A stretch of 16,460 nt of DNA from Eubacterium sp. (lineage in GTDB: Bacteria; Bacillota; Clostridia; Lachnospirales; Lachnospiraceae): the NCBI GenBank assembly GCA_003486385.1, contig DNFT01000090.1:25117-41576 (forward strand). Direction: 5' to 3'. The translations under genes and the position numbers were made by a program. Positions within the stretch are counted from its first letter, which is position 1, and every line of letters begins with the position of its first letter. Shown piece after piece: positions 15,495 to 16,460 of this stretch. The notes under the pieces are model-generated. The model was not told the DNA's origin and did not search any database. It was given only the letters and a program-made list of their open reading frames with translations.

Positions 15495-15575
15495 CTATGC
15501 TGTATGTATATCCGAGGCAGTCCCGATAAAATATACTGTTAATGTTCTTACTGCTAAATTTCTTAACTTAATCAT
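15495..15575 (-). CDS. Possible 26-residue peptide in its own transcription unit
   Basis: The ORF encodes a 26-residue peptide, basic at the N-terminus (MIKLRNLAVR) with a short hydrophobic middle and no Cys. GAAAGGAGA lies about eight bases before the ATG, a strong ribosome site. A TTGACT-N17-TATTCT promoter lies upstream (15628-15656) and a strong terminator downstream (15375-15412), giving a transcript of about 245 bases. I do not recognise a family. The first half vaguely resembles the leader of AgrD-type signal peptides, but the modified core and the acidic C-terminal part are missing. It may be a real small protein, a decayed remnant, or the leader of a small RNA. Confidence 0.4.
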   Translation of the reverse strand: MIKLRNLAVRTLTVYFIGTASDIHTA

Positions 15576-15627
15576 CGAGCCTGTCTCCTTTCTTTTTTTA
15601 TAGTTTGTTGATTCATAAGTCTTTTTC

Positions 15628-15656
15628 AGAATACTCTTGATGGAAATAAAAGTCAA
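15628..15656 (-). promoter_or_regulatory. Sigma-A-type promoter of the small-ORF unit
   Basis: TTGACT (15651-15656 on the minus strand), a 17-base spacer and TATTCT (15628-15633). It lies just past the methyltransferase stop codon and predicts a start near 15621, 46 bases before the small ORF. Confidence 0.6.
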
Positions 15657-15664
15657 CAGTTTTT

Positions 15665-16399
15665 TTATAATTTTTCGGCGCACCATACTATCTTGCCATC
15701 CGGTCCGAATGGTCCTTTTGCAATACTAATCCGCATTCTATCATCGGAAAATCTTGTTGCAAAATCTTTTCCATAATCCCAAAACACCAATATAAACCCA
15801 TTTCCATCCTTTGCCGGGTCACAGTGATAATGCTTAGGTAGAATATATTTTATCCTGCCGTCCTCAATAGAGGCCCTCTGTCTTGTCATGCCATCATACA
15901 TAGGAATAGAAAATATATGCTTTCCTCCGGGTTTAAGAACACGTTTCATTTCCTCAAACGCTGCATTTATATCCACAACATGCTCAAGAACATCACTTGA
16001 AATCATCAAATCTATGCTGTTATCGGAAAAAGAAAGATGTTGAATATCTTCATTTCTGGTACCATCCTCCAGTACGGTTCCAAATGGTATTTTCTCAGAG
16101 TAAAATGAACGTATATAATTCTTTCCGTATTTCTTTAATTTTTTTCTCAGAGGAGAATTATCATCCAACTCAAAAATAATTTTCCCTTCAAGCTTTCCAA
16201 GCTCATCTATTGCCTCTGAAATATACTCATATCTTCCATTAGCCCGGCAGAAAAGGCATCTCCTCATCTCGTCATCAACGCCAAACTGAATAATAGGAGC
16301 TATTTTACCACAACACCTGCACCTGCGTATACGTGATTTGAGCAAATATTTTGGTTTTACATACATTCTTATTTTTTTTAATATTTGTTTCATTGCCAT
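15665..16399 (-). CDS. Class I SAM-dependent methyltransferase with N-terminal zinc finger
   Basis: A 244-residue protein. Two CxxC pairs (C27/C30 and C48/C51) in a basic N-terminal part form a probable zinc finger. The methyltransferase region is about 70-170: motif I is IFELDDNSP rather than the usual glycine-rich loop; NEDIQHLSFSDNSIDLMISSDVLEH (split here as NEDIQ 116-120 and SSDVLEH 134-140) and the post-motif RVLKPGGKHIFSIPM (153-167) are typical of the Methyltransf_11 group. The methyl acceptor is unknown; relatives often lie in surface polysaccharide clusters, which is inference only. I chose the ATG at 16399 because GAGGAGG lies about eight bases upstream; an ATG 11 codons earlier does not. 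It is the rightmost gene, with a -10 hexamer and G10 tract at the window edge. Confidence 0.82.
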   Translation of the reverse strand: MAMKQILKKIRMYVKPKYLLKSRIRRCRCCGKIAPIIQFGVDDEMRRCLFCRANGRYEYISEAIDELGKLEGKIIFELDDNSPLRKKLKKYGKNYIRSFYSEKIPFGTVLEDGTRNEDIQHLSFSDNSIDLMISSDVLEHVVDINAAFEEMKRVLKPGGKHIFSIPMYDGMTRQRASIEDGRIKYILPKHYHCDPAKDGNGFILVFWDYGKDFATRFSDDRMRISIAKGPFGPDGKIVWCAEKL

Positions 16400-16440
16400 G
16401 TCACAATCCTCCTCATGCGTTATAAAAAACAAGCAGAATA

Positions 16441-16456
16441 ATTATACCCCCCCCCC
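16441..16456 (-). promoter_or_regulatory. -10 hexamer abutting a ten-base G tract upstream of the methyltransferase
   Basis: On the minus strand ten G residues (16447-16456) are followed without a gap by TATAAT (16441-16446), 41 bases before the methyltransferase ATG. If TATAAT is the -10 element, the G tract fills more than half of the promoter spacer and the -35 would lie just outside the window. Confidence 0.55.
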
Positions 16457-16460
16457 GTTT

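Noticed and set aside
15420..15575. Small ORF as an AgrD-type autoinducer precursor broken by a frameshift
   Set aside because: No Cys or acidic C-terminal segment appears in its frame, other frames do not restore a convincing core, and no agrB gene is in the window.

Overview
The window looks like an ordinary chromosomal segment of a low-to-mid GC, Gram-positive anaerobe of the class Clostridia. Family Lachnospiraceae is my best guess, inferred from gene content and protein style (LysM-G5-M23 peptidase, CBS/DRTGG pyrophosphatase, HD-GYP, zinc-ribbon membrane protein) and from strong AGGAGG-type ribosome sites. I could not run a search to confirm this. No rRNA, tRNA, CRISPR array, insertion sequence or phage gene is visible.

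Layout. Bases 1-3650, on the plus strand, hold a transmembrane methyl-accepting chemotaxis receptor with a good sigma-A promoter, followed 54 bases later by a c-di-GMP phosphodiesterase of the HD-GYP type. A second promoter near base 60 fires leftward out of the window, so a divergent gene should begin just outside. A bidirectional terminator (3601-3648) separates this block from everything to the right, which is all on the minus strand.

Read in transcription order from the right, the minus-strand genes are: a zinc-finger SAM methyltransferase behind a promoter carrying a ten-base G tract; a tiny self-contained unit with promoter, ribosome site, 26-codon ORF and terminator; two overlapping ABC exporter half-transporters forming a probable heterodimer; a zinc-ribbon five-helix membrane protein; a Nudix hydrolase; a CBS/DRTGG-regulated inorganic pyrophosphatase; a flavin reductase with an unusual hexapeptide-repeat tail; an overlapping shikimate-kinase-like P-loop kinase; a membrane-anchored LysM/G5/M23 peptidoglycan peptidase; and MurA, the first committed step of peptidoglycan synthesis. 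The pyrophosphatase, flavin reductase and kinase are probably one operon (40-base gap, then a 14-base overlap). The two ABC genes are translationally coupled (11-base overlap). The M23 and murA genes each have their own promoter, separated by a hairpin.

No clear novel defence or mobile system is present. The most interesting signals are small ones: a possible phase-variable promoter (G10 directly against TATAAT) for the methyltransferase, the isolated 26-codon transcription unit, the minisatellite-like tail on the flavin reductase, the altered substrate residues in the shikimate-kinase-like protein, a WalR-box-like site at the promoter of the peptidoglycan peptidase, and matching degenerate motifs in the ABC pair.
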